Positions 14,972 to 22,856 of a DNA stretch of 37,453 nucleotides are shown piece after piece. Position 1 is the first letter of the stretch. Each line of letters starts with the position of its first letter. The notes beneath the pieces are model-generated. The model saw only the letters and a list, made by a program, of their open reading frames with translations, was not told the origin of the DNA and made no database searches. The DNA lies in NCBI GenBank assembly GCA_003649085.1, contig QMQV01000004.1, positions 1 to 37,453 of the forward strand, written 5' to 3'. The DNA comes from Thermoproteota archaeon. Its GTDB lineage: Archaea > Thermoproteota > Methanomethylicia > Methanomethylicales > B66-G16. Both the position numbers and the translations under genes were made by a program.

Positions 14972-16447
14972 TTGGAGTTACGGGAAAGTGAGCTTAAGTT
15001 ATTGAAAACGCTCATTGAGCTTGGAGGCAAAGCGACGATCACTGCTTTAGCTCAGAAGATGGGAGTTCATGAAAGTGCTACGTATACGCCGTTAATGCTA
15101 TTGATAGATAAAGGTCTAGTTTCAATGCGTGAAAGGACAGATAGACTACTTAAGTGTACTGATGAAGGGAGAAAATGCGCTGAAAAAGGGCTTCCTGAAG
15201 AGAGGCTTTTAAAAGCGCTTAAGCGGCTTGGAGGCAAATCTGAAGTTTCTATTGTCTTAGAAGAGGCATGCATAGCTGAAGAAGAGGTTGATGCCGCTTT
15301 AGGATGGGCTAAGAAAAGGGGACTTATTAAGTTAAGTTCTGTTGAAGGTAAGCGCTTTATTGAAATCGTTAAGGAGGTTGAAGAGGTTGAAGAAGGTAAG
15401 ATATTGAAGGATATTTGCGCTAAAGGAACCGTTGAGGAATATGAGTATAGAAACCTGTTAAATGTTGTAAGCATCTTGATTGATAGAGGTTTGTTAGAGG
15501 TTGAAGAGAGAAAGGAGAGAGAAGTTGAGGTAACTTCCTTAGGCTTAGAAGTTGCTGAAAAAGCTAAGCCTACCTTAACAAAGCTTAATGCCGATATCAT
15601 TAGGAAGGGTATTTGGAGACATTATAGTTTACAACCTTATGATGTTAAAGCTAAACCTCCTAAGCTCTATCCTGGTAAGAAACATCCGTATCTCGAATTT
15701 TTGGAAGAGCTCAAGGAGATATTATTGGCAATGGGCTTTGAGGAAGCTATGGGACCTTATGTTGAATACGAGTTTTGGAATTTTGATGCTCTATTCCAAG
15801 CTCAAAACCATCCTGCAAGGGAAGTGCATGATAGCTTCTTTATAGCTTATCCAAGAGAGGGAGCAATAGATGCAGATCAAGATTACATAGAGAAGGTTAA
15901 GGAAGAGCATGAAAGAGGGTGGGGGTATAAGTGGGATTTGAGTATTGCTAGGAGATACGTTATGAGAAGTCAAACTACAGCAGTGTCTATTAGGTTTTTG
16001 GCGCAGCATAAAAAGCCGCCGATAAAGATGTTTTGCTTATCTAAAGTTTTTCGACCTGACGTGGTAGATGCTAAGCACTCTGTTGAATTTCATCAGCTTG
16101 ACGGCATAGTTGGAGACCATGTCATAAACTTCAAGCATTTATTAGGAATTTTAGCAGCTATTGCTAAGGAGCTTGGCTTTGAAGCCATAAAGTTTGTCCC
16201 AAGCTACTTCCCCTTTACAGAGCCAAGTGTTGAAGGGTTTGTTAAGCATCCAAAGTTAGGCTGGATCGAGTGTCTTGGAGCAGGCCTTTTCAGGCCTGAA
16301 GTATTAAGGCCCTTAAACATCGACTTTCAAGTCATAGCGTGGGGCATCGGTGTAGACAGGCTGGCTATGATTAAGTTAGGCATAAATGACATTAGGGATT
16401 TACATACTATGAGGCTTGATAAGCTTAGAGGTGCTTTTAGAGGTTAA
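14972..16447 (+). CDS. pheS: Phenylalanine--tRNA ligase alpha subunit
   Basis: Archaeal-type PheS: N-terminal winged-helix repeats (first 200 residues) that contact tRNA, then the class II catalytic core with RSQTTAVSIRFL (motif 2 region), SKVFRPDVVDAKHSVEFHQLDG, GLFRPEVLRP and the motif 3 AWGIGVDRLAMIKLGI. I prefer the TTG at 14972, five bases after GGGGG, over the ATG at 14939, which would add a cysteine-rich 11-residue leader (MVLCCCGLG...). The length from 14972 is 491. It pairs with PheT, 5 bp downstream, to form the heterotetramer. Confidence 0.95.
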   Translation: MELRESELKLLKTLIELGGKATITALAQKMGVHESATYTPLMLLIDKGLVSMRERTDRLLKCTDEGRKCAEKGLPEERLLKALKRLGGKSEVSIVLEEACIAEEEVDAALGWAKKRGLIKLSSVEGKRFIEIVKEVEEVEEGKILKDICAKGTVEEYEYRNLLNVVSILIDRGLLEVEERKEREVEVTSLGLEVAEKAKPTLTKLNADIIRKGIWRHYSLQPYDVKAKPPKLYPGKKHPYLEFLEELKEILLAMGFEEAMGPYVEYEFWNFDALFQAQNHPAREVHDSFFIAYPREGAIDADQDYIEKVKEEHERGWGYKWDLSIARRYVMRSQTTAVSIRFLAQHKKPPIKMFCLSKVFRPDVVDAKHSVEFHQLDGIVGDHVINFKHLLGILAAIAKELGFEAIKFVPSYFPFTEPSVEGFVKHPKLGWIECLGAGLFRPEVLRPLNIDFQVIAWGIGVDRLAMIKLGINDIRDLHTMRLDKLRGAFRG

Positions 16448-16452
16448 CTGAT

Positions 16453-18123
16453 ATGCCTACGGTAGCATTAAACATCAAGGACCTAATGAAACTAATTGGT
16501 GGAGAGCTCAATACCGAATGGTTGATAGAAGTTTTGCGAGCTAATAAGTGTAGTGTTGAGATGGTGCAAGGAGACGACATGATATTAGAGGTGACATCGG
16601 ATAGGCCTGATCTATTTAGTGCAGAAGGTATCGCTAGAGCATTAAGGAGCTACTTAGGTTTGAGGGAAATTAACCATGAAGAATACCTTGCACGAGAATA
16701 TAGTGGTGTAGAGGTTTTAGTTAGTGAAAGTGTAAGAGATGTAAGACCGTTTATAGCATGTGCCATTGTCAAAAATGTGAAGTTAGATGATGAAGCCATT
16801 AGGCAGGTTATGCAGCTTCAGGAAAAACTTCACATGACTTATGGCCTTAAGAGAAAGAATGCCTCAATAGGCTTATATGACTTAGATAGCATAAAGCCAC
16901 CCATCATTTATGAGGCGAGGAGACCTAGTGATATAAGGTTTAGACCTTTGGATGAAAAACGCGAAATGCGCGGTGATGAGATTTTAAAGTATACGAGTAA
17001 GGGTGCTGAATACGGCTGGATTATATCAGGCTTTGATAGATACCCTCTTCTACGAGACTCTGAAGGAAGAGTTCTATCCATGCCTCCAATTATAAATAGT
17101 GAGGAGACGAAGGTCACGACAAACACTAGGAATGTGTTTATAGATATTACTGGGTTGTCTGAAAAAACGCTTAATCAAGCGTTGGCTGTCCTCGTAGCGG
17201 CATTGGTAGATCGAGGTGGTAAAGCGTTTAGCGTTAAAGTGGTTTACGGAGATAGGGTAGTAGCCACGCCTATCGATATCTCTAAGGAGATGTCTCTGAG
17301 GCTTTCTCGCGTTAATGAGGTCTTAGGAGTTAATTTGAGCAAAGAAGATGTTGCCAAGTTATTGACGAAGATGGGATACGTTGTCAGGACCGAGGAGGAT
17401 ACGTTAGTTTGTAAGACGTCTCCCTATAGAGTTGATGTGATAAGCGATGTGGACGTTATTGAAGATGTGGCTATAGCTTACGGTTACGATAAGTTTGAAT
17501 TTGAGTACCCTCCAGTAGTTACTATTGGTAAATTACATCCAAAAAGCTTGTTTAATAGGAAACTTAGGGAGATAATGGTTGGTTTTGGCTTCCAAGAAAT
17601 TTACACTTACGTCTTAAGTAGTAGAAGCGTGTTGATGCAGCTTGGAATTTTTGACAAGGCTATTAAACTTGGAAACCCCGTCTCAAGCGAATATGAAGTC
17701 TTAAGGTGTGATTTAACATCTAAGCTTCTCCACTTCTTAAGCTTAAATAAGCATTTAGAACATCCTCAAAAAGTGTTCGAGATAGGGGATGTCGTCGTCT
17801 TAAATGAGGAGAGGAGACCTGTAAATGAAACGCATTTAGCGTGTGCAATTAGTGACTTTGAAGTGAGCTTTGAAGAAATACAAGCTGTTTTATATGCGCT
17901 TTTTGAAATTCTGGGACTTGAGCCTAGGCTTGAGCCTTGGGAAGAGGAGCTTTTTATAAGGGGAAGATGTGCTAAAGTTTTCGTTAATGAACGTGATGTG
18001 GGCCTTTTAGGGGAGATATCTCCTGAAGTTTTAGAGAAACTTGAACTAGAATATCCTGTAGCACTAATGGAGGTAAATGTTGATAAACTACAACAAGCCA
18101 TCGAAGAGTCAGGAAAGTTGTAA
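16453..18123 (+). CDS. pheT: Phenylalanine--tRNA ligase beta subunit, archaeal type
   Basis: 556 residues, the shorter archaeal/eukaryotic form. LEVTSDRPDLFSAEGIARALR near residues 47-66 belongs to the B1 domain, a B3/B4 region (editing) follows, and the B5 domain reads SLRLSRVNEVLGVNLSKEDV and then RVDVISDVDVIEDVAIAYG. The C-terminal part is the catalytic-like domain. Together with PheS it charges tRNA-Phe and edits Tyr-tRNA. The gene begins 5 bp after pheS, so the two are one transcriptional unit. Confidence 0.95.
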   Translation: MPTVALNIKDLMKLIGGELNTEWLIEVLRANKCSVEMVQGDDMILEVTSDRPDLFSAEGIARALRSYLGLREINHEEYLAREYSGVEVLVSESVRDVRPFIACAIVKNVKLDDEAIRQVMQLQEKLHMTYGLKRKNASIGLYDLDSIKPPIIYEARRPSDIRFRPLDEKREMRGDEILKYTSKGAEYGWIISGFDRYPLLRDSEGRVLSMPPIINSEETKVTTNTRNVFIDITGLSEKTLNQALAVLVAALVDRGGKAFSVKVVYGDRVVATPIDISKEMSLRLSRVNEVLGVNLSKEDVAKLLTKMGYVVRTEEDTLVCKTSPYRVDVISDVDVIEDVAIAYGYDKFEFEYPPVVTIGKLHPKSLFNRKLREIMVGFGFQEIYTYVLSSRSVLMQLGIFDKAIKLGNPVSSEYEVLRCDLTSKLLHFLSLNKHLEHPQKVFEIGDVVVLNEERRPVNETHLACAISDFEVSFEEIQAVLYALFEILGLEPRLEPWEEELFIRGRCAKVFVNERDVGLLGEISPEVLEKLELEYPVALMEVNVDKLQQAIEESGKL

Positions 18124-18137
18124 GCTGATAAGTCAAG

Positions 18138-18146
18138 TTTTTAAAT
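18138..18146 (+). promoter_or_regulatory. TATA box ahead of the RNA at 18171
   Basis: TTTTTAAAT centred about 28 bp before the first base of the H/ACA hairpin, a normal archaeal distance. It supports an independent RNA transcript starting soon after the pheT stop. Confidence 0.55.
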
Positions 18147-18170
18147 CCATTTCTCTCTTTTTCTTCATGG

Positions 18171-18244
18171 GCCGGGGAGACGGGGACATGTGAGCAAGGG
18201 GTTTATCCCCGCGATGAGCATGCTCCTAACCCACCCCCGGCACA
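18171..18244 (+). ncRNA. Predicted H/ACA-type pseudouridylation guide RNA
   Basis: A hairpin closed by GCCGGGG/CCCCGGC (18171-18177 with 18235-18241) is followed at once by ACA (18242-18244). Above the closing stem lies an internal loop (about 18178-18183 and 18227-18234) that could be the guide pocket, then GGA-CATG pairing with CATG-C-TCC. Next is a good kink-turn: bulge GAT (18213-18215), tandem sheared G-A pairs between G16-A17 (18216-18217) and GA at 18192-18193, and a GGGG/CCCC apical stem. A kink-turn for L7Ae plus ACA is the archaeal H/ACA plan. The rRNA target was not searched. Confidence 0.7.
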
Positions 18245-18247
18245 TAA

Positions 18248-18354
18248 GGGGCCGCCAGCATTATGCCCTATCGAAAGAGAGAGCTCGGTAGAATAGGGCG
18301 TTGCGCCCTTTTGATGAAACCGGGTGTTAACGGTGGGGGACAGCTGGCGGCTCC
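18248..18354 (+). ncRNA. Structured RNA of unknown family
   Basis: A 12-bp helix (GGGGCCGCCAGC at 18248-18259 with GCTGGCGGCTCC at 18343-18354, one G-U) encloses about 83 nt. Inside, GCCCTAT (18264-18270) can pair with ATAGGGC (18293-18299), but the latter can instead form AGGGCG/CGCCCT (18295-18308); a small ACCG/CGGT hairpin (18319-18334) follows a TGATGA. No RNase P core motif, no SRP motif and no ACA after the closing stem were found. It may be a second domain of the H/ACA transcript or a leader of dnaG. Expression and conservation are unknown. Confidence 0.5.
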
Positions 18355-18461
18355 TAATATCGTCATGTTAATATATTCGCTTCGAGAAGTTTTTCAGCTA
18401 AGTGGGGGTCTTGGAGATTTAAGATTACTTAACAATTACACGTGTGTGTAGGTGCGAGGGT

Positions 18462-19664
18462 ATGTCGGAGGGCAAGGCTATGGGAGGGGCACCGTCTACC
18501 ACTAAGTACATAATACATGCTAAGATTGAAATAGACGGAGTGGTGGAGAAACCAGACGTTATAGGGGCGATTTTTGGACAAACTGAAGGACTCTTAGGAG
18601 ATGAGCTTGATTTAAGAGAATTGCAGAAAAGCGGTAGAATTGGTAGGATTCAAGTTGAGCTTGAATCTAAAGGTGGTAAGTCCATAGGCGAAATTATTGT
18701 CCCGTCTAGCTTAGATAAAGTGGAGACCGCGATAATAGCTTCTGCTATAGAGACTATTGATAAGGTAGGGCCTTGTAGTGCTAAGGTAACCATTGAAAAG
18801 ATTGAGGATGCCCGAGAGGAGAAGAGGAAGAGGATTATTGAAAGAGCTAAGGAGCTCTTGAGAAAATGGGAGGCAGAGCAAGGGCTTGAGCTTAAGGAGA
18901 TAACAGAGGAGGTTATGAAGTCCATCAGAGCGCTAGAACTTGTTAAGTATGGAGAAGAGGGGTTGCCTGCAGGACCTGATATTGATAAGTCAGATACGAT
19001 AATCGTTGTCGAGGGTAGAGCAGACGTTATAAACATGTTAAAACACGGGTATAGAAATGTCATAGCTATCGAAGGTGCGACAGTTCCAGAAACCGTTAGG
19101 AAGCTTAGCAAAGAAAAGACGGTAATCGCGTTTGTAGATGGAGACCGAGGAGGAGAACTTGTGTTAAAGGAGTTACTTCAAGTAGCTGACATTGACTACA
19201 TTGCGAGAGCTCCTGCGGGAAAAGAAGTCGAAGAGCTTACAGGTAAGGAAATTGCCAAGTGCTTGAGAAATAAAGTGCCAGTTGAAGAATATCAAGCACG
19301 TGCAGAGAAGATCGAGGAAGAATCCAGATCTGAGGCTCGAGTAAATAGAGATGTCTTACTTAAAATTTCGAACATTGCTGGCCAGGTTAAGTCTTTGCAA
19401 GGGTCCTTAGAAGCTTTAATGCTTAATGAAAATTACGAGGTAGTTAAGAAGATTCCAGTGCGTGATCTCGCGGAAAGCCTTCAAAGCGAAGGTGGCGTCG
19501 CAGCTGTAATCTTTGATGGTGTCATAACGCAAAGGTTAGTAGACATAGCTGAAGAGCGTGGAGTTAAGTTGTTAGTAGGGGCACGTATCGGCAATATAGC
19601 GAAAAGACCTTATAATGTTAGCTTAACAACCATAGAAGACTTGCTTAAGCAGCTATCAGCTTAG
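18462..19664 (+). CDS. dnaG: Archaeal DnaG-type TOPRIM protein (exosome-associated primase homologue)
   Basis: 400 residues from the ATG at 18462; a GTG at 18444 is possible, but AGGTG sits 6-10 bp ahead of the ATG. The TOPRIM domain contains TIIVVEGRADVINML (Glu184) and IAFVDGDRGGELVLKEL (Asp226, Asp228), the acidic metal-binding set. The N-terminal region GQTEGLLGDELDLRELQKSG is characteristic of archaeal DnaG. In archaea this protein is a subunit of the RNA exosome (promoting adenine-rich RNA degradation) and has also shown primase activity in vitro. It is probably transcribed after the RNA-rich stretch upstream. Confidence 0.94.
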   Translation: MSEGKAMGGAPSTTKYIIHAKIEIDGVVEKPDVIGAIFGQTEGLLGDELDLRELQKSGRIGRIQVELESKGGKSIGEIIVPSSLDKVETAIIASAIETIDKVGPCSAKVTIEKIEDAREEKRKRIIERAKELLRKWEAEQGLELKEITEEVMKSIRALELVKYGEEGLPAGPDIDKSDTIIVVEGRADVINMLKHGYRNVIAIEGATVPETVRKLSKEKTVIAFVDGDRGGELVLKELLQVADIDYIARAPAGKEVEELTGKEIAKCLRNKVPVEEYQARAEKIEEESRSEARVNRDVLLKISNIAGQVKSLQGSLEALMLNENYEVVKKIPVRDLAESLQSEGGVAAVIFDGVITQRLVDIAEERGVKLLVGARIGNIAKRPYNVSLTTIEDLLKQLSA

Positions 19665-20102
19665 CTTCTTTATCATTACTATAGCTGTTGTCCCATCTTT
19701 ATAATATCCCTTAATTCTATGGTCTTCTAAAAAGCCTAGTGAACGATATAACGATATAGCAGGTTCATTATCCTCTCTTACCTCAAGCCTACACGTTAAT
19801 GCCCCTAAACCCTTAAGCAAATTTAATGTTTTATTGAGTAAGAGCTTACCAATGCCCTTCCTCCTGTGATGCGGATGTACAGCAAGTGATATTATGTGAC
19901 CAAGAGACCCCCACTTCAACATAGCTATTATATACCCGACAACCTCATTGTTCAAGGTAGCAACCAGGAATATTGGAGAGAGATAATATAGAGCTTTAAG
20001 GTAGCCAAATGGGTAGGGGTCCTTAAATGATAAAAGCTCTATTTCGTAAACACGTGGCAAATCTTCAAGTGTTGCTTTTCTCACTTCAATGTTCATAGAC
20101 AT
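19656..20102 (-). CDS. rimI: Ribosomal-protein-alanine/N-terminal acetyltransferase (GNAT, RimI-like)
   Basis: 148-residue GNAT protein. Motif A, SLAVHPHHRRKGIGKLLL (72-89), binds acetyl-CoA; LEVREDNEPAISLYRSLGF follows, typical of RimI/ArdI. In archaea RimI-type enzymes (Ard1/NatA-like) acetylate the N-termini of many proteins. Its 3' end overlaps dnaG by 9 bp in convergent orientation, and it lies 14 bp downstream of the radical SAM gene on the same strand, so those two are likely an operon. Confidence 0.9.
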   Translation of the reverse strand: MSMNIEVRKATLEDLPRVYEIELLSFKDPYPFGYLKALYYLSPIFLVATLNNEVVGYIIAMLKWGSLGHIISLAVHPHHRRKGIGKLLLNKTLNLLKGLGALTCRLEVREDNEPAISLYRSLGFLEDHRIKGYYKDGTTAIVMIKKLS

Positions 20103-20116
20103 AGCGCAGCATTACC

Positions 20117-21238
20117 TTAAAACTTTATGCTTAATGGTACGCTTAAAACTTCAGTTTTTTTATAAGATGGGAGGAGCTTTACTCTTCGAACTTCAATAAG
20201 CTCACCACCATCTCTTTTTAATTTTTCTACTAAAGCTCTCCATGGGCTTTGAGGGTTTATATAAATTATCAGTGAACCTTTTTCTTGAACTAACTTAAGC
20301 ATATGTGGTTTGATGTTCAAGTGCATGCACAAAGATGTCTTGTTGATTTTAAAATCTTTAGGTAACCTTATCTCAATACATTCTAATAGTGCCTGATACC
20401 CTATTACCCGCTGATATCCTTTTACCACGTTTTTTGCTCTACGTGCTAGTCTTCTCTTAACTTGAGCCCTATCCTTTACTATGCTCGGGCAATAGTGAAC
20501 ATCTAATTCAAGACCTTGTGTTAAAGCCCAATTTAATAATTGAAAAGCAGCTTCTTCACTACCTTCTACAGCGCTTAAGGAATTCTTAGCTAGTTTAAAG
20601 CCTCTCTGTTTCAGGGCTAAGTAGTTAGGAGGGCATATTTCTAGCTCGTTTAAGTTTATGAAATGTGCCTTTATACTTGATAAATATTTCATGAACCTTT
20701 TAAGTAGGTTTAAGTATTCTTCCCTAGGTATTACAGGCATTTCTGCTCCAGTAGTAAGACCTACGTTCAAAGCGTTTTCAATAGCTTTCCACCACTCTAC
20801 CTCAGGGTGAAAGCGTATTTCATCTAAACCATGACGCTTTAACTCTAGCAAAACCTGCTTGGAAGCGTATTTGCCAGTTGTATATAAGTGCACGTGAAAG
20901 TCTTTGCCAAAGAAATCCTTAAGCAACTTTAGGTAATGCAGTGTCTTTTTAGGCGTTAAAAGCGGATCACCACCTGTAAAACCAGCTCCTTTAGCAGATA
21001 TTGACTTGGCTTCTAATATGACCTCTAAATCCGTCGAGACCTCAAGCTCGTCTGCAAAGACCTTATCTACATTTTTACGGCTGTCACTTAGAGGGCAGTA
21101 AAAGCAGTTTTTATCACATAATCCAGTTATGAAGAGGACAAGTTTACTACCACGTAGGCAAAACCTGCAACCTAAGGGTAGAGAGCCTATATAGAATGTG
21201 TTGCCAAAGGACTTCTTAACCTCGCTTAGCTTATTCAT
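20117..21238 (-). CDS. COG2108-type radical SAM protein of unknown function
   Basis: 373 residues. The radical SAM cluster motif CDKNCFYC (Cys41, Cys45, Cys48; CX3CX2C) is followed by FTGGDPLL, the glycine-rich SAM-binding strand. An extra CX2C (Cys24, Cys27 in LPLGCRFCLRG) precedes it and may bind metal. I recognise the family as archaeal COG2108, annotated as related to pyruvate formate-lyase activase but with no assigned substrate. A class III ribonucleotide reductase at 31753-34032 needs an activating radical SAM enzyme, but this protein is larger than NrdG and unlike it, so I do not assign that role. Confidence 0.85.
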   Translation of the reverse strand: MNKLSEVKKSFGNTFYIGSLPLGCRFCLRGSKLVLFITGLCDKNCFYCPLSDSRKNVDKVFADELEVSTDLEVILEAKSISAKGAGFTGGDPLLTPKKTLHYLKLLKDFFGKDFHVHLYTTGKYASKQVLLELKRHGLDEIRFHPEVEWWKAIENALNVGLTTGAEMPVIPREEYLNLLKRFMKYLSSIKAHFINLNELEICPPNYLALKQRGFKLAKNSLSAVEGSEEAAFQLLNWALTQGLELDVHYCPSIVKDRAQVKRRLARRAKNVVKGYQRVIGYQALLECIEIRLPKDFKINKTSLCMHLNIKPHMLKLVQEKGSLIIYINPQSPWRALVEKLKRDGGELIEVRRVKLLPSYKKTEVLSVPLSIKF

Positions 21239-21329
21239 AAATAAGACAAGATAATAGCAGGAATTTTTAAAAGCTATCAGAGAATACCCTTACCCTTCAA
21301 GGTTTTCTTAAGGATGAGTAAGCATTAAA

Positions 21330-21710
21330 CTACGCTAGTTCAGGTAGGTTTCTCACAAACACTTCTAAAAACAACGCAAGCATTAACGCTCCAATTAATA
21401 GGCGCCTACCAGTATATCTGGAGAGCCCAGTAGACCAAAGAGTAAAACCACTTACTCCTAAAGTGACATAAATTAACCTGCCTATACGCGCAAGTAAGTT
21501 AAGTATATTGGTTAAAATCCAACGTATCATTTCCTCAGCCACGCTGATCCACGTACTTAACATTTGCTGAAAACTCTCAAGTATGACGCTGGGATATTCG
21601 TGAGCGCTGTAAATAGGAGAAGCAAGCGTTATCTGTAATACGACAAGAGGCATAGCTAACCCAACTAGTAACGCCAATAGGGTTAATGCTAATGGTGAGG
21701 GGGACTTCAT
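21330..21710 (-). CDS. Small membrane protein, no recognised family
   Basis: 126 residues with three hydrophobic stretches: an N-terminal one (about 7-30, signal-anchor-like), one at about 63-90 and one near 105-120. The middle carries an amphipathic stretch rich in Trp and Met. No motif identifies it. It lies between the radical SAM gene (91 bp) and the nucleotidyltransferase (41 bp) on the same strand. The continuous frame and membrane-like composition support a real gene, but conservation is unchecked. Confidence 0.55.
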   Translation of the reverse strand: MKSPSPLALTLLALLVGLAMPLVVLQITLASPIYSAHEYPSVILESFQQMLSTWISVAEEMIRWILTNILNLLARIGRLIYVTLGVSGFTLWSTGLSRYTGRRLLIGALMLALFLEVFVRNLPELA

Positions 21711-21751
21711 GTTAACTCCCTACATGCATACTGAGGGTATTTAAACTACTC

Positions 21752-22462
21752 TTAGGCTCTTTCTTGTAGGATTTTACGTACCGCTGGATTGCGATCAGCT
21801 AATTCCTTAAGAACCTTTTCAAAAGATTCCTCTATGGGGACGGATACTTTCAGGAAGACGCCAGTCCTCCCAATGGTATCTCTACGTAGCAGAACATACT
21901 TCCTTTCTTTCACTATATCAAGGCTAACTCCTAAGAATTTAGAAACTTCTTCTTCAATACCTATAATCGATTGTTCGATATGACCTTGCTCTGTAGGGAT
22001 AATAAGAATAAGCCTTTTATCTACACCTGGAACCCTCCTACCGCCATATAGCATTGCTAAGTCTACTTCACCACCAAATTTGTAGAATTCACGCTCAAGT
22101 TTCTTGAAATTGACAAGAGGGAAGGTCACGACGACATCGTTATCCAGAGTTATGTGAGCTTTTATCACATGAAAAGGCGTCGCCTGCACTATAGTCTTCT
22201 CCACTATTTGAAAACCAGCATTCAGTAATGCAGACTCAACGATAACTGAAGAAACTACATAGGGTACAACTACGTCTACATCGCTTTTAGGGTGGACATC
22301 TCCTCTTGCTACACTTCCATGCACAATGGAGTACAAACCAGCTTTTCTTAAAGCTTCCATGACAATTTTAGCTTTCTCACGTAGACATCTAAGCAAATTC
22401 CACCGTTCTACATTGTACACTACTTCAATCTTATCTCTAAACATTACCGGTTTTTTAGCCAT
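21752..22462 (-). CDS. Predicted nucleotidyltransferase (Pol-beta superfamily, COG2413-like)
   Basis: 236 residues. The minimal nucleotidyltransferase signature HGSVARGDVHPKSDVDVVV (residues 48-66) has GS followed by Asp61 and Asp63 as metal ligands. The rest is an archaeal-specific C-terminal part containing LLRRDTIGRTGVFLKVSVP. The substrate is unknown: it is not CCA-adding enzyme (too short) nor a MNT toxin (too long). It follows cutA by 6 bp and is probably co-transcribed with it. Confidence 0.82.
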   Translation of the reverse strand: MAKKPVMFRDKIEVVYNVERWNLLRCLREKAKIVMEALRKAGLYSIVHGSVARGDVHPKSDVDVVVPYVVSSVIVESALLNAGFQIVEKTIVQATPFHVIKAHITLDNDVVVTFPLVNFKKLEREFYKFGGEVDLAMLYGGRRVPGVDKRLILIIPTEQGHIEQSIIGIEEEVSKFLGVSLDIVKERKYVLLRRDTIGRTGVFLKVSVPIEESFEKVLKELADRNPAVRKILQERA

Positions 22463-22468
22463 AGAATA

Positions 22469-22783
22469 TCAACTTTTCAAACTTTGGGCAACCCAATCTA
22501 AATATGAACGATTTCCTCCGATGATTGGTAATGCGATAATTTCAGGGACCGTATAGCTATGTGATGCTTTAACTGTTTCACATATCTGTTCAAGTAACCT
22601 AACTTCAGATTTCGCTATAAGTAAAGCTTCGGTAGCTGTGTCAAAAGCGCCTTGCCACCAGAAGTACGACTTTACACTAGGAATTATGTTAACACAAGCA
22701 ACCAGCTTCCTTTCGACAAGCATTTTTGCTATTTTTTCAGCTTCTTCAAAATCCTTAGTAGTTATCAGAACCACCATATACAC
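22469..22783 (-). CDS. cutA: CutA1-like divalent-ion tolerance protein
   Basis: 104 residues, full length for CutA1, a small trimeric ferredoxin-like protein with extreme thermostability in hyperthermophiles. Motifs: CVNIIPSVKSYFWWQGAFDTATEALLIAKS in the core (cited in part) and SHSYTVPEIIALPI near the end. A role in copper or general metal tolerance was suggested in bacteria, but the biochemical role in archaea is not settled. It overlaps nothing and precedes the nucleotidyltransferase gene on the same strand. Confidence 0.94.
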   Translation of the reverse strand: MYMVVLITTKDFEEAEKIAKMLVERKLVACVNIIPSVKSYFWWQGAFDTATEALLIAKSEVRLLEQICETVKASHSYTVPEIIALPIIGGNRSYLDWVAQSLKS

Positions 22784-22856
22784 TTTTAAGTCACCATCAT
22801 ATGGTAAGGAAACCCAAGGTTTATAAGTCTGTTACTAAAAGAGGCTTTAAGCTACA

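Noticed and set aside
18248..18354. RNase P RNA or its reduced type T form.
   Set aside because: No conserved P4/CR motifs (such as GGAAAGTC and the matching 3' ACAGAA) were found.
18263..18451. A 62-codon plus-strand frame across the structured RNA region.
   Set aside because: It lies inside the helix-forming RNA, its translation resembles no protein, and it ends where the dnaG leader begins.
20117..21238. NrdG-type activase for the class III ribonucleotide reductase.
   Set aside because: At 373 residues with an extra CX2C it does not match the short NrdG proteins, and it is 10 kb from nrdD.
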